DNA of 64,000 nt from Loripinus fragilis (GCA_964019695.1 OZ026524.1:64983066-65047065), one strand, 5' to 3'. Counted from the first letter of the stretch, positions 1-11,949 are shown. Numbers and translations: made by a program. The notes: generated by a model not told the origin, from the sequence alone.

Positions 1-524
<524 letters not shown>

Positions 525-730
525 CAGAGAACAAGACTACTTATAAAGGAATACAAGAGTAATTTATCACTTTACATGCACGATTGGTATGGAAAAGAGA
601 AAAAAAAATGCTAAAAATATAATTATTTACAAGGACTAGGAATATTCAAATGAACGCCTTTCATATACGCAAAACAGTTCATGCCTATAAGTGTAAGACA
701 TTATAGGGTTACAGGTAGTTTCAGTTATTA

Positions 731-1663
731 TATACTGAACAAAAGTGAAAACGCTACACTCCAATTATATATGTTTTATGAGAAAGTATTGGACAAAAAG
801 TATTTACTAAAGCTTAATAATGTTGCCCAGACATCCAGCAAACGATTTGTCGAAACTCCACCAATTTGTCTCGTTTGATGTATGAGCTATGCTCCTTTAA
901 GTGTTTAAAGCTTTATTCACTGAAATTTGCTTTTGCGCATGCGCAAATTAAAATTGTTATGCTTATCAAAATTGGTCTTAATTGTGTTGCATAAAACACA
1001 AGAAAACTGCTTTATCACTTGAAACAAGCTCAAAAATCAATTTTGAATTTAGCGAATTTGTGAAATATTGAAAATTATCTCCCTTTGACAAAAACAAATA
1101 GGGAATATTAAATGTTTGGTAATCTTCGATTTATCACAATTTTCGATAATTTTCTTTTGCCAAACCAGGTAGACCTCTCAGCACATTATTTCTACCATTT
1201 CTCGACTAGTAATGTCCGCATACTAAGAGGCAACAACACATTGATTTTTCTATGGAGATTTCAGTGTTAAGTTTTTAAACTTGGCCATTTGAGTGAAAAT
1301 CCGCTTATTAAGATTGCTTTTCTAGACGATCAAAACACACTTGAGATAAGTCCTTCACATTTCTGGTTGTCACATGTCTAGACTACCGTTTCGTGCAGTA
1401 GGATCTCGCAGGTAGTGGATTTCTGAAGGCCCAAATTGCGTTAGATTTCCGTTCAAATTGGCAACTTGAAAAAATGGGCCACTGTCACATTTAAATGGCT
1501 TTCATGTGTTTCCTCGTGACAACATTCGTAAAACTTTTACTGTTATGCATTACAAAGTATTTGAACATCAAGATGCACTTTCAATTGCATTCTTGCTTTG
1601 CATAATTTTGTATATAGATGGCAAACAATTCAGGTGTAGCGTTTTCACTTTTGTTCAATATAG
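731..1663. mobile_element. Tc1/mariner-like element with inverted ends, 0.93 kb
   Basis: The left end reads TATACTGAACAAAAGTGAAA and continues ACGCTACACT. The right end is its reverse complement at about 1633-1663 with one or two changes, giving inverted ends of about 28 bp. TA borders both ends, as expected for Tc1/mariner insertion. I could not read a transposase in the interior, so it is probably non-autonomous or decayed. Its ends resemble those at 4021-5044 and 17805-18655. Confidence 0.7.
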
Positions 1664-2306
1664 TATGTAGCCAGCTCTGGCAGGTATTCCCTTAACTTCA
1701 CAGCCTCTCTCCCTATATCTGTGATCTCCATGGGCTCTCCCCAATTTTGTTATAATTCTGTTTTCATATGTGCATATTTTTCTATCGTATTGGACAAATA
1801 TGTAACACTCGTCAAACACAAAACGTCGGAAACGAGCCCTGCATGACTACTGAGCACTTCAACTCAAGCCATATTTGTTCAACTTTACCACAATTTGCCA
1901 CTATCGTGTACAATATGTTATTGGTAATCAGGAAAGGAATTCTATAAGCATGTTGCTTGCATTCCAATCCTTGTAACTTTAATATTGTTAATATATGTTT
2001 GAAATTGTCAACTGTTCTTGCTAATTAAATAAGTTAAAACCAAATTAAAGTGTTACCTACTTGAGCTTTTATGATGTAAATAACCATATTTGTTAAGGTG
2101 TGCATAGCATAATATCATATATACTGTAAACTCGTTAATTAGTTAGGGTGTGCATAACATAATATCTATCATACATACTGTAAAGGCGTTTTATTTGGCG
2201 GAAGTTTTATTTACATTGTTAGCGTTTTTGCAATTTAAACTAACCACCTCTCTAAAAACCGCGAAATAGAATTTTTGAGAGTGAATGCAATAGATGACCA
2301 CAGACA
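1664..2306. other. Unassigned; local 50-bp duplication
   Basis: No gene is visible. Within it, 2095-2190 holds a near-tandem duplication of about 50 bp built around GGTGTGCATARCATAATATC and ending in ATACTGTAAA. Confidence 0.5.
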
Positions 2307-2610
2307 CGCCGGCGTGCATTTAATTAAAGAGTAAAGCAAAGTTGTCAATCGTGATTGGGTTGACCACCAAGCATATATTCTGTTGCTATACATATTTAAT
2401 AATGCAACCAATCTTTTCATAATGAGAAATTATTTCAATGAACTGCACTGAAAAAATACCAACACTTTTCTTTAATTTATATACGTAATTGCCATATAAC
2501 TCTGGCTCAGAAATGCCCTGACGCAAGAGAGATTTAAGTCAACATTGAATTTAGATAATTTCAAATCATAGCATTGGCGATAAAATTAAGAAAACTTTAT
2601 AAACCTTATA
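2307..2610 (-). pseudogene. Penelope-like RT carboxy-terminal remnant
   Basis: Read on the minus strand, one frame gives LKSLLRQGISEPELYG, then VYKLKKSVG, IEIISHYEKIG and CLVVNPITIDNFALLFN. It aligns without gaps over most of its length with the carboxy half of the better preserved fragment at 48245-49108. Stops interrupt it, for example before QQN and just after ALLFN, and the upstream part near 2550-2610 is recognisable only as scattered matches with several stops. The catalytic palm is absent. It is an old, 5'-truncated copy. A second copy pointing the other way starts at about 2625, so the two fragments lie back to back. Confidence 0.75.
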
Positions 2611-2624
2611 GCGGATTATAGCTA

Positions 2625-3300
2625 TGGGTTCCTCTTTAATTGCACTACGGTCAGGCCTCAGACTCAATGACGACACTGACAAAACCCTTTAATCGCTGGA
2701 TCAGTGTCTGATGTTTGTCTTAGACTGGACACACCGTGGTTCAACTGGGGATTTTCTTAAGCTCTGACAGTCTGTGTGTTAAGAGCCCTTTCCATTGTTT
2801 CATCACGGTTTGTTAATTGATTTGTGATGAAACATTGCATAAGCTAGGAAGCCCACATGGGTCCTAATTAATTTTGTCATTTTATAACAGCAGAATCTAT
2901 TGTGAAGATTTGGCCAGTAAAATTAATTTAATCCCCCTGGTGGCTTCGGCTGCTGTCCATTCTAAGCCAGCGCAGTGGCTCTGGTGTTGTTTATTCATTG
3001 TTTGTTGTTGCCCCAATTGTTTGTAAGGGTTTAGTGTTAGGTCTTTCTTTTATTTTTCAGTACTTTGTTCCCTTAGGTTTGCAACCATCTTGTAGGGGAA
3101 GAGAGAGCTGGTTGCTTTACTTTTGTTGTGTTCTGAATGTCATGTCGCTGTTATCGATCTTTGAATCTTAATCGCAGTGCCATGGGTTGTTCTGTATCAT
3201 GTGATTGTGGTAGTTCCTGGTCCTACACTCTTACTTTTTAGTGCCGTGGATGTGCCTATGCTTGATCTGTGATTGCGGCATTTCCCAGTCATATTCATCT
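2625..3300 (+). pseudogene. Penelope-like RT terminus plus 3' tail
   Basis: The first bases on the plus strand read FLFNCTTV, the same terminal RT residues as at 48245-49108 and 2307-2610. Decayed sequence follows, with LRLDTPWFNWGFS then a stop and ALTV, which matches LDIPWLNLRFSLALTI at 52851-53063. The remaining 450 bp is a 3' tail that recurs at 31855-32155, 58480-58755 and in shorter pieces elsewhere. It contains GGCTTCGGCTGCTGTCC, AGAGAGAGCTGGTTGCTTT and, at its end, TGTGATTGTGGTAGTTCCTG. No intact protein remains. The repeated tail supports a retroelement 3' end rather than a host gene. Confidence 0.6.
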
Positions 3301-3310
3301 TTTTTTTAAA

Positions 3311-3655
3311 TAGAGGATCTTACATGAATTATAATGTTTTATTGAATTAATTAATCGAGTTGAGGAAAAGAGACAAAATGCGAGGCTTGCCGAGCATTTT
3401 ATCTCTTCTTCGCAACGAGTTCAATAAATTCAATAATACAGGAGCACGAGTGTTAGATTCTATTTATCGTATGCCATTGAGAGCATTTTGAAATCTCATT
3501 TCTGGCGTAAATAAGTTATAATTTAGTCATTATATACACAACGTTGCTATGGGCGTCATAACGTTTCCCGAACATCTGTAAACCACTTAGTTTAGTGGTT
3601 ATTCGATTTTATTGCATGGCGTTATTTCACTCCCAGACGCGATAATGACACATAT
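3311..3655 (+). mobile_element. Family A foldback element, copy 1
   Basis: This copy begins TAGAGGATCTTACATGA. Module 1 is a hairpin centred on GCGAGGCTTGCCGAGC inside arms that read about ATAAAATG and CATTTTAT. Module 2 follows TTCTATTTATC and runs to the CACTCCCAGACGCGA end. The terminal CATATGATAAA seen in other copies is degenerate here. Confidence 0.85.
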
Positions 3656-3994
3656 AATTTAGGCATTTGACTATTAAGGATTCAATCTTAATTTCCAGTC
3701 AATGACCCAACACAGTTAATTATAAACATGCCCCAGTAACATGTACTTAGCTTTTCGCCTTTTTCTACTATACGGAATAGATATAAGAAGAACCAAAATT
3801 GGATTTTATATGCTTTATTTTTCAATTAAGGGTCGCTCTGGAGATAACCATACTTCAACCCACCAAGGCGTGAAAACGTATTGATTCTAGAAATCACATT
3901 TACTGTGTCAGTGCTCGTAGTAAGTGTCTCGCGGTAGAAAGAGGTCATCATTTATAACATTGGTAAACGCATGTTATACACATGATGCGATAAA
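3656..3994. other. No recognisable feature
   Basis: This is AT-rich spacer between two family A copies. I see no gene, RNA or repeat signature. Confidence 0.5.
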
Positions 3995-4020
3995 TAGAGG
4001 GTCTTACATGAGTACCTATA

Positions 4021-5044
4021 TATACTCAACAAAAAAAGTTAAGGAAATCTCAGAAAACCATGCAACATAAGAACACCAAAGAAAACAATTATTCATTTTT
4101 TATTTGTTTGTTTAGATACATGTCTTCGAATAAGAAAAATATTTACTTTAGTTTGCTAGCACTAATACCTTTGTTGTGGCACTGTGTCAAGTAGCCCAGG
4201 GGTCAAAAGCATTTTTCGCAAAATTGACTACAGAGTATTCCTTCATAAACACATAAAAAGCATGTAAGTTTTCAAAACTTGAAATGAAATTCCTTTGAAT
4301 GTCACATGAAATTAACTTGATAGCCTTAAACATCACATTTCGAAGATGAGAATGCCTTCATCAGTAACGAGTGTGTCCCCAGTCAGCAGCAAATTGGGCT
4401 AGCACCGGTTTCGCATGCTCGGAATACTGGTGATTTGGTGCTGATGGATCAGAATCAATATCTCCTGCAACGCTGCATCGAGAGGCTGGTGGTTTCTTGA
4501 TGTCATTATTATGCGTTAGACCCTCTGTCCAAAAGTTTATAGACATGTTAAAATTGTAGACATATCTGATGAGCGAACTGACCAGTCAATGCGCACAACA
4601 TTGTTTTGCTGGTTCTAGTGAGGTGCGTTCTGGTATTGTCACCCTAGGCCTGGTACTGTCACTGGTTTTCGCACAAAAAGGCAGGACAACAGACTATAAC
4701 ACATCAATCATGTACACTTGATTGATCAAGTGCCCTCTATAACTGATAGATATGTCGTCCTAGGTTTTAAACATCTCCATCTCTTGAGAGACCTGGCGAA
4801 CGTCAATGTATGAAAACCGTTGTTTGCTCCGTAAATTGAATTTTTGCGAAAAATGGATTGAAGACCAGTCAACTTTGACATGGATTTACTTAGATGCTAA
4901 GGGCGTTACAGACCCAGATAAAGCGTCATTTTAAAGAAAAATGGTCACATAAAACTATTGTGAAGTTCAAAAGTCTTTAAATGTTTTAGATATTTTATCA
5001 TGGCCCATCAAAAACAATTTCCTTAACTGTTTTTGTTGAGTATA
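4021..5044 (-). mobile_element. Tc1-like DNA transposon, decayed, 1.02 kb
   Basis: The inverted ends read TATACTCAACAAAAAAAGTT then AAGGAAAT on the left. The right end, reverse complemented, is the same with two changes, over about 27 bp. TA/ATA lies on both sides. The interior carries a degenerate transposase carboxy terminus on the minus strand. The element sits inside a family A copy, so it is the younger of the two. Confidence 0.85.
4361..4600 (-). pseudogene. Tc1-like transposase carboxy-terminal remnant
   Basis: On the minus strand, one frame reads DWSVRSSDM and the next frame reads HVYKLLDRG. Together they match the conserved Tc1/mariner stretch around the third catalytic acid (family pattern DWPxRSPDxNPIEHxWDLLDRR). 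Here the NPIE core, including the glutamate, is lost at a frameshift. A 61-codon frame then runs from 4546 to a stop and ends in GHTRY, the characteristic last residues of many Tc1-like transposases. No amino-terminal helix-turn-helix and no earlier catalytic aspartate were recognised. It is a dead remnant of the transposase that once moved the surrounding element. Confidence 0.65.
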
Positions 5045-5060
5045 TGTTTTATTGAATATA

Positions 5061-5429
5061 TTAAAGAGACTAAGTCTGCAACTATGAACATTTTTCGATT
5101 GTTTTTTTATTTTCTTTTTAAATCATTTGTAAAAGTAGAATTAAGTTATGTTTTTACAATAAATCTGTTCACTATAGCTGAAAACTGTACGGAAAAGTGA
5201 ATTAGCTTATAAAAACAGGTGTGCTGGTAATTATTTGCGTCCCTCCAATAATTATAGACAGTTAATTTTAACATAAATGCTGTTGTTTTGATACTGATAA
5301 TTTGTTAAGATTTACGAAATTGGCAAAATGTATACCTGAATTTTTGTTTTTTTACTGAGGTGGTCTTGAAAAATAGAAACATTAGTTCTAAAATCAAAAT
5401 ATCAAAAGTTACAGACTATGCAGCTTTAA
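5061..5429. mobile_element. TTAA-flanked MITE, 369 bp
   Basis: TTAA lies at both edges (5061-5064 and 5426-5429), and removing the segment with one TTAA restores the family A sequence exactly. The inverted ends read TTAAAG..ACTAAGTCTGCAACT and TTAAAGCTGCATAGTCTGTAACT. TTAA target duplication is the habit of piggyBac-like and some Kolobok-like elements. There is no coding capacity. Confidence 0.8.
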
Positions 5430-6121
5430 ACGAGTTGGGGATCGCTTTTTCGCAACGAGCTTTATTAATCGAATAATACATGAGCACGTATGTTAGATTC
5501 TATTTTTCGCATGACATCAAAACTACATAAAAGTCGCAATTTTGGTGTGATAACGTTTGATGTGATAACGTTCAGATTTTGCGATCTTTTACACAACGTT
5601 ATAATGGACGTCATTACGTAAAGTTACAACTCTGTGGTAGCGGTTTATCGATTTTATTGCATGGCGTTATGTGATAATTACACGTATATGTTGACATGGC
5701 TCTTTGTCCTAAACTGTTCTCCATATACGAATTATATACTTCAGACAGATGAGGACCATATTATAACTAATCAGTATACTTTTATCGACCCTTAAAAAGC
5801 CCTTGACTAGTGTTCAATGAATGTATGTGCTTATATTTTAATTGATGATTAGGGTGTTAAAATTCATAAAATTTCGATATAATACTAGAAAAAGCGCATA
5901 AAATATTGTAAGCTGAATTAGTGAATATTTGACCATTGGAAATGTTGAATAGCCCAAAGGATCAGCGGAAACAGCAACGTTCTAGGAAATGATGTGCTTA
6001 TATAGTTTTACATGCAATGAATGTGTGGTTAATATTTGCCATACATATAAAGTGACTGAAAACTATTAAGATAACATTTACATAAAATAACACTAAACTT
6101 TAGAAGATAAATATGAGGCAA

Positions 6122-6156
6122 AAGAGAGAGAGAGAGGGAGAAAGAGAGAGAGAGGG
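6122..6156. repeat. AG-rich simple repeat
   Basis: Imperfect (AG)n tract. The flanks (5678-6121 and 6157-6402) hold nothing recognisable. Confidence 0.85.
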
Positions 6157-6402
6157 TTCTTTTTTATTGTTATTTTATCTTAAAAACTGCGTACTGTTAT
6201 GTACGTTATTAACCTATTAATACCGATCTTTCAAAGCGAGTATTATATAACGGAATTGGATAGTTTCATGTCTGCAGAATAGACAAATCTAAAAATCAAT
6301 GATGAAAAGGAATTTTGTCTAATAGAGATGTATGAAGTACATAAATTTGTCAAATACACATGCACTGACAGCGCTGAAATGTAATAAATGTGATGTCTAA
6401 AG

Positions 6403-6622
6403 TACTGTAAATTCAGAAATTTTCGCGAGAATTATATTTTCGCGAATAGCGTTAAAACACATATTTGCGACGTTAAAAAATCGCGACAAGGGTGTGTTGT
6501 ACTTATATCAGTAAACGACAGAATGATTTCGCAAATTCGCGAGGGTTTTATTTTCACGAAACTTCGAATATGCGAAGTTTCGCGAAAATAAAACCCTCGC
6601 GAAAATTTCCGAATTAACAGTA
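6403..6622. mobile_element. MITE with TACTGTAAATTC ends
   Basis: The ends TACTGTAAATTCAGAAATTT and, inverted, TACTGTTAATTCGGAAATTT enclose 220 bp. The right half holds a strong inner hairpin around CGAGGGTTTTATTTTC and GAAAATAAAACCCTCG, rich in TTCGCG. There is no coding capacity. A diverged relative may lie at 22380-22530. Confidence 0.75.
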
Positions 6623-7099
6623 TAATATATTAATATTATTTCAAGGTTGACACTCACTAATTGGCTACAGAACATGCTCCTTGTATATGAGCATTTAGAT
6701 ATCTAATGGCAGAAGAGCTTATATTTATAAGACTGGTATTCCTTTCTTATGTGTTAACATTTGAAAAACATGCTATCAGGACGTGCAGCATTGATGCCAA
6801 ATTAAACTGATAGAAGTAGAAATAAGCCAAATTTAAATTTGATAATCAGAACTAGATGACCATCCCAAACAAAAATGGAACGTACCACACAGAAACTATC
6901 GCCAGGCGCATACCTGAGGCATTTTATAGAGTACGCACTCTTGGTGGGGTCTTTTGGGGAACTCCCCCAGTAAGGGGCCAGGGGCGAAGCTCTGTGGCAG
7001 AAAATGTTCTCTAAGGGTATTTTGAAAGGCTAGAATGAGTCCTCAAGACACGCGTCTAAACCTTATTAGTTGAATTTACTCTACAAAAATCAAAATAAA
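6623..7099. other. Unassigned
   Basis: A short G-rich stretch at 6937-7000 (GGGGAACTCCCCCAGTAAGG) resembles the repeat-derived stretch near 42720-42770. Nothing else is recognised. Confidence 0.35.
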
Positions 7100-7296
7100 T
7101 ACTGTAAAGTCTGTCTTAGGCGGCCACTCAAAAAGAAGACTAAAACGTGGGTTTTAAGGCCGATTATCTCTTAATACAGGTCAAAAGTATTGCAGAAAGC
7201 ATTTTGCAATACTTTTGACTTTCATAAGGCTACAATTTGTCGTTAAGATCGTTTTTGTCTATTTTTGTGTGACCGATAAAGACAGGTTTTGCTGTA
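7100..7296. mobile_element. MITE with CAGTAAAACCTGTCTT-type ends
   Basis: The left end is TACTGTAAAGTCTGTCTTA. The right end, inverted, is TACAGCAAAACCTGTCTTTA. An inner inverted repeat surrounds GTCAAAAGTATTGCA and TGCAATACTTTTGAC. A second copy lies at 50583-50765. Confidence 0.7.
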
Positions 7297-8071
7297 CCCC
7301 CTCAGATGACTAATTAATCCTTAAACCATTTGTGTACCAGTTACTCATAAATGCCTACTTTGGTAAACGGGGGCATTTCACTGTTTGCTAAGACAAAATC
7401 TATCCAGAGATTCTTTGAAATACTTTTTTTTGTAAATAAAAACAAACTTGTCACCCCTTAATGTATATAATGGACCATCCTGACTTTATCTAATGTAGCT
7501 TTATGGAAAATGCATTGGTCAGAAAGGGGTTAAACTATAAAATAAATTTTTGGTATTTGTACATGTACCCAATTGATGAATTTTATTATACACATGCAAC
7601 CGGATTTGGTTTTCACGCGACGGACCCAATTGGTCGCTGTTACGTTTCTAATAAGTTAACATATCGAAAATCAAATCAAAGAACGAAAACATAATGTTTC
7701 TTAAACAATCCGATAAAGATTGGCACACACTTCGATGATATCAGCACAAATGAAGTGTGTATTTCTTTGGACAAAATAGCAATCATTTCACATTCAAACG
7801 GGCTCAAAGTAAAACCTGAATCTAATCAACTGACAAAATCATTATAAATCGCACTAAAACACTGCAGGTTTCATTCAAGCTGGATGGAATAAAAACTAAA
7901 ATGACTTGTACCATGCTTACATCATATATTTGCTTATATGATGTACCGTACATGTTAAAAAACGAACTCTAAAACAAATGTATTGGTACAAAGCGTTTGC
8001 CTCAAATTCATTCGATTCAATAGACTTTAATTTTACTGTCTAAATATTTGCTCTAGATTCAACAAACGTAA
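7297..8071. other. No supported feature
   Basis: A 63-codon frame (7503-7694, plus) has no recognisable domain, no splice context and no family match that I know. I regard it as chance. The remainder is AT-rich spacer. Confidence 0.4.
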
Positions 8072-8246
8072 TTTATACCACCCTTACCAACTTTAGCACG
8101 AAATATCTCGTGATGTGCAAGGTCTACACTGATGTAGGTGGTATAAATTAGTTATACCATGTTTGTCCACCTGTACGTAAGATAATCCACTCGCTAAAGC
8201 TCGTGGATTATCTACACGTACAGGTGGACAACCCATGGTATAACTA
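8072..8246 (-). mobile_element. Family D bipartite foldback element, copy 1
   Basis: Module 2 (8072-8145) has ends TTATACCACC and GGTGGTATAA. Module 1 (8152-8246) is a hairpin whose arms contain CCACCTGTACGTAAGATAAT and its complement. The centre is CCACTCGCTAAAGCTCGTGG. Copies in the opposite orientation lie at 23243-23419 and 56778-56980. Confidence 0.85.
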
Positions 8247-8500
8247 TTACTTAGCTCGCATGAAGCCCTCCTAACTTATGCAATGTATCTTTACAGGGAA
8301 TCAACTAAATCAATTAATGCACTGTGATGAAACACTGAAAAATGCTCTCAAATCACAGACTGTCAGAGCTTAAGAAAAACACCAGTTGAGCCACCGTGGG
8401 CCCAGCCTTAGACAACCATCAGACACTGACCAACCGATTCAAGCTTCATATCATTGGGTCTGAGGCAGTGCTCACCGTCAAAACCAAAATATAGACCTCT
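8247..8500 (-). pseudogene. Penelope-like 3' terminal fragment
   Basis: On the minus strand one frame reads LRLGPRWLNWCFS, a stop, then ALTVCDL. This matches the 2625-3300 copy, including the stop at the same place. It then continues into the untranslated tail with TGCATAAGTTAGGAGGGCTT. Only a terminal scrap of the retroelement remains. Confidence 0.55.
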
Positions 8501-8646
8501 GACACCGCTGTATACGTCATTATGGACGCTTATATGATATTTACCAAAATTCCATGTACGGTTCCATCTGGATCTGGATCTGGATAATTACGTCGCAGAG
8601 CCTTTCAGCATATATGTGAGAGAGCTGGGAATGTCTTTTTAGTCCT

Positions 8647-8659
8647 GGGGGGGGGGGGG
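8647..8659. repeat. Poly-G tract
   Basis: A run of 13 G residues lies just beyond the terminal codons of the LINE remnant. Similar runs occur throughout the window. Confidence 0.9.
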
Positions 8660-8680
8660 AGACGGCCCTTCTGAAGCCAT

Positions 8681-9150
8681 TCACTGTCTCTGTGCACACA
8701 ACACTTTCTTCAAATGGTTCCAATCAATGATAGTTTTTAGAAAGAATGAGTCTTTAAACAATTCAGATTTGTTCTGCACAGTCTTAAAATACCTGCTGTG
8801 ATTGGTTACTTGTCTGTCAATGATATTATGGGTGTCACAGTCTTTAAATTGCCTAGATTTAATTTGGGGTTCACCACGGACTGGTGTCAAATAGTCATGG
8901 GTCTGCAGTGCCGGCACGAACCCCTCGACCACCTTGAAGAAGAACACCAAACGGTTAGCTTTCCTTCTCTCTTGGAGTGGTGGAAGATGTAGGTCTGTAA
9001 GCATCTGTGTAATGCAACCATGATCCTTTGAGGTATAGTCACCTGAAATGAATCTGACAGCCTGGCGTTGAACTTTTTCTAATCTGGAGATAGGGGTCCA
9101 AAATCACTGAACTGTATTCGAGTGTTGATCTTACACATGTCTAACCAGAC
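8681..9150 (-). pseudogene. LINE (jockey/CR1-like) RT carboxy-terminal remnant
   Basis: The minus strand encodes the end of a non-LTR retrotransposon reverse transcriptase. One frame gives STLEYSSVILDPYL. After a frameshift comes RLEKVQRQAVRFISGDYTS, then a 107-codon open stretch starting at 9004 with LHLPPLQERRKANRL, FKVVEGFVPAL and, near the end, SFFLKTIIDWNHL. These are the hallmark blocks of the thumb and post-RT segment of jockey/CR1-type elements (family pattern LEYSSxVWDP, LExVQRRAxRF, LxLPxLxxRR, NSFFPRTIxxWN). The palm with its catalytic aspartates and the endonuclease are missing. The expected tryptophan in the first block is altered and the frame is broken, so it is a 5'-truncated dead copy, which is usual for LINEs. 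Confidence 0.85.
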
Positions 9151-9165
9151 AGGAAGATAGAACTA

Positions 9166-9847
9166 AATGGGATTCCCAGATATATATTATATCCCTCATG
9201 CTTTACTTGTCATAATTAAGGCCATTGCTGACACCTGATGTCTTCATTTTCTGTATTTTTTCTTTTATTTATTTTATCAATGATGATAAAATCAATAAAA
9301 AAAAATCAAGGTCAATATAATAATATCAAGGTCTGTTAAAGTACAGTACAAGTCCAAATAGTTTAACCCTCTATACTGAAAAGTCACAAACATTAAAAAA
9401 AATGATTGAACCCATTTTATCGTTGTGTTCCATAATGACTCGCTCCAAAATCATTGCTGGCTTTCAGTCAAACGTGTGACGCCTAATTGTGTAGAGTTAT
9501 TTCTGTGTTTTAGTGCATAATCTGATGTCATATATCTGTGCATGTTTGTTGAAGAAGTTGTCGCGCGTTATAAAGTGCAATGACTGATAAATGGGTATGA
9601 ATAATCGTCTTTGGTCAGAATTAGAAAACAAGCAATGACCAGGTAAAGGTTTCAGCAAAAAAAAAAGAAGCAAAATGTATTGCTTGTGACTTTAGTGTCA
9701 AGAGGTTGGTACATTTGGTGTGGTTCTTTATCGCAACCAATGACCCGTAGATTTCATTTTGCATTTTACTGAATTGCATATTGATAGTTCTATCAGATAC
9801 AAAAATATTTTGATAGGAAATTAATATCTCAAATGTAATAAATGGCC
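9166..9847. other. No recognisable feature
   Basis: AT-rich spacer with short A-runs. No gene or repeat family was recognised. Confidence 0.45.
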
Positions 9848-10180
9848 GATCTTACATGAGTGCTAATATTTTATTGAATTTATTAAACGAGTTGGGGAAA
9901 AGAGATAAAATGCGAGGCTTGCCGAGCATTTTATCTCTTTTTCGCAACGAGTTTAATAAATTAAATAATACAAGAGCACGAATGTAAGATTCTATTTATC
10001 ATATGGCATTAAAATTATTTTTAATTCATATTTTTGGCGTAAAACGTTAGCGTTTTGCCATATGCGTGACGTTAAAAGCGTCATTTCATAACGTTCCCGA
10101 AAATCTATAAACCACTAGTGGTTTATCGATTTTAATGCATGGCGTTATTTCACTCCCAGAGGCGACGTCATATGATAAAG
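9848..10180 (+). mobile_element. Family A foldback element, copy 3
   Basis: A near-complete copy. Hairpin module 1 has arms GAGATAAAATGCGAGGCTTG and CCGAGCATTTTATCTC. Module 2 has inverted ends TTTATCATATGGC and GTCATATGATAAA. Confidence 0.9.
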
Positions 10181-11393
10181 TTAAAAAATGTAATATCTTT
10201 CAATTGTTTTTGTGAGTATATAGTGTTACCCCACCAACTTTTACAATCATTATCTACTCTGATATTGTAAACAGTTAAGATAGCCTAAACAGTAACCAAA
10301 AAAACGTTTTATCCTTGATACCTAAATTAGCAGAGTTAATCGAAATTGTATGTTAAAATTGAAGGGAGTTTTCATATATATCTCGGGGCCATTGTTACAT
10401 GTATAAGGCCCATTTCATTGATTTTTTCACCTTGACCCACAAAATAAAGGACAAAACGCACGCTAGAGGTACACTATTACATTGTATATCAGTTTCGTTT
10501 ACAGATATGAAGATGTATCAAACTAAATTAACTGCAATTTGATACTTAGTTTGTTAGTTTAGGATAAAAAATAGATTTTCAACCCACTTTCTATGTACAT
10601 GTACATATTGTCATTCAGGGGCAGTGACTGTTGTTTGAAAAACAAACTGTGACTGCAGTATCTTTTGATCAACAGTTTGACATAGTAATGCTTCAGAACA
10701 GCGTAACCCCAATTTAGAAAATATGTTTTCAAATAATTGAGTTTTTACTCATTTTACTGCAGATTTACCGTAAAAAAAAAAATAGAAAAATGGTTGATTA
10801 GTACGCTTGTTAGACACTATAGATAGTTCGATGACCAAAGCCATGAATCTCATTAAGTTTTAGCTTAATACGCTGAAGATTTTCAAGTTATAAGGCAAAA
10901 TGTGTTTCGACATGCAAGAGATATGATTATTGATGTCAGGAGTGACCATACACCCGTGTTAATTTTTTGTAGCTGAAGCCCCCAGAACAATCAATACTTC
11001 AGATCATAAATTGTCCAATTATCTGTCTATGCTATTAGTGGATTTGTATTTCCGTTTCTTAATGTGTTTTCTGACGGCATCTCTAATCCATAAACAATTA
11101 ATTCTTGAAGCTCATAGACGTATTTTTACCAGCTGTCGCGAAGAAGATTATGTCACGTGATAAAACAGAAAGAAACAATAAGACAAAACTCGTAGCCATT
11201 TCAAATTCGACAAGTATTGCACGCATATAATATAGCTATTCGGTCACTGTATTGCCACGTGGTATGCAATGTCTCGGCCAATTGTAAAGCTAACGTAGAT
11301 AGGAACCAGTTGGGGGCGTGGCTAGACAGAGACCCATGAGCCGATCAATACATGTCATAAATCTGGGTTTAAGGAACTTATCAACCTATGTTA
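10181..11393. other. No recognisable feature
   Basis: About 1.2 kb of AT-rich sequence without a supported frame, RNA or repeat family member. Confidence 0.45.
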
Positions 11394-11638
11394 TAGGCGG
11401 ATCCAGACAAGTTTGTAAGGGGTGGGGGCGGACGGGGTGGGGGTCCTGACAACATTTATTTAGGCATCAATATCTTTCACAGAGGGCCATACAAACTTAC
11501 TTCGAGTAGCATTTGAACTCACAGGGTACAATTGCTTCCGTATTGTGGTCCGTACCAGAATTTCTAAAGAAACCAATAGCTACTTGTGATTTTACGGGGA
11601 AGTCTGAAACTCCCTGCCCTCCTCTGTATCCGCCCATG
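11394..11638. mobile_element. Family C (GGATCC-ended) element, diverged copy
   Basis: The left end is GGCGGATCCAGACAAG with G-rich sequence. The right end is GTATCCGCCC preceded by CCCTGCCCTCC. It lies in tandem with the next copy. The inner hairpin of other copies is absent. Confidence 0.55.
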
Positions 11639-11652
11639 TTTATACTAAGGAA

Positions 11653-11949
11653 CCATGCGCGGATCCAGAGGGGGAGGGACAGTGGGTCCGGACCCCATGA
11701 AAAATCACAAAATTATAGGGTTTCTTAGCAATACTGGTCCGGATCCCCTGAAATATCACAAAGCTACCAAGCCAGCATTCAATGTTGGGCCATCATTGGC
11801 ACGCCAGCGAAGCGCCATTTAAATGGCGTTTCGCTGGCGGGCCAATGATGGCTAGAATATAATGGCATTTGGATCCTACCTCCCCTCATCAACTAAAAAA
11901 CCCATCCAAGTTGGACCCTCTCTGACAAAACTTTCTTGATCCGCGCATG
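11653..11949. mobile_element. Family C element, full copy
   Basis: The ends are CATGCGCGGATCCAGAGG and, inverted, CATGCGCGGATCAAGAAAG. Inside are GGTCCGGACCCC, AGCAATACTGGTCCGGATCC and a central hairpin with arms around GCCAGCGAAGCGCCATTT and AAATGGCGTTTCGCTGGC. Seven other copies are listed in this window. Confidence 0.9.

Larger units (their letters stand above)
3995..5677 (+). mobile_element. Family A copy split by two nested transposons
   Basis: The copy starts TAGAGGGTCTTACATGAGTA at 3995. It is interrupted at 4021-5044 by a Tc1-like element, resumes for a few bases (TTTTATTGAATATA), is interrupted again at 5061-5429 by a TTAA-flanked element, then resumes at ACGAGTTGGGG and ends near 5677. 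The central hairpin palindrome of other copies is mostly missing. Confidence 0.8.
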
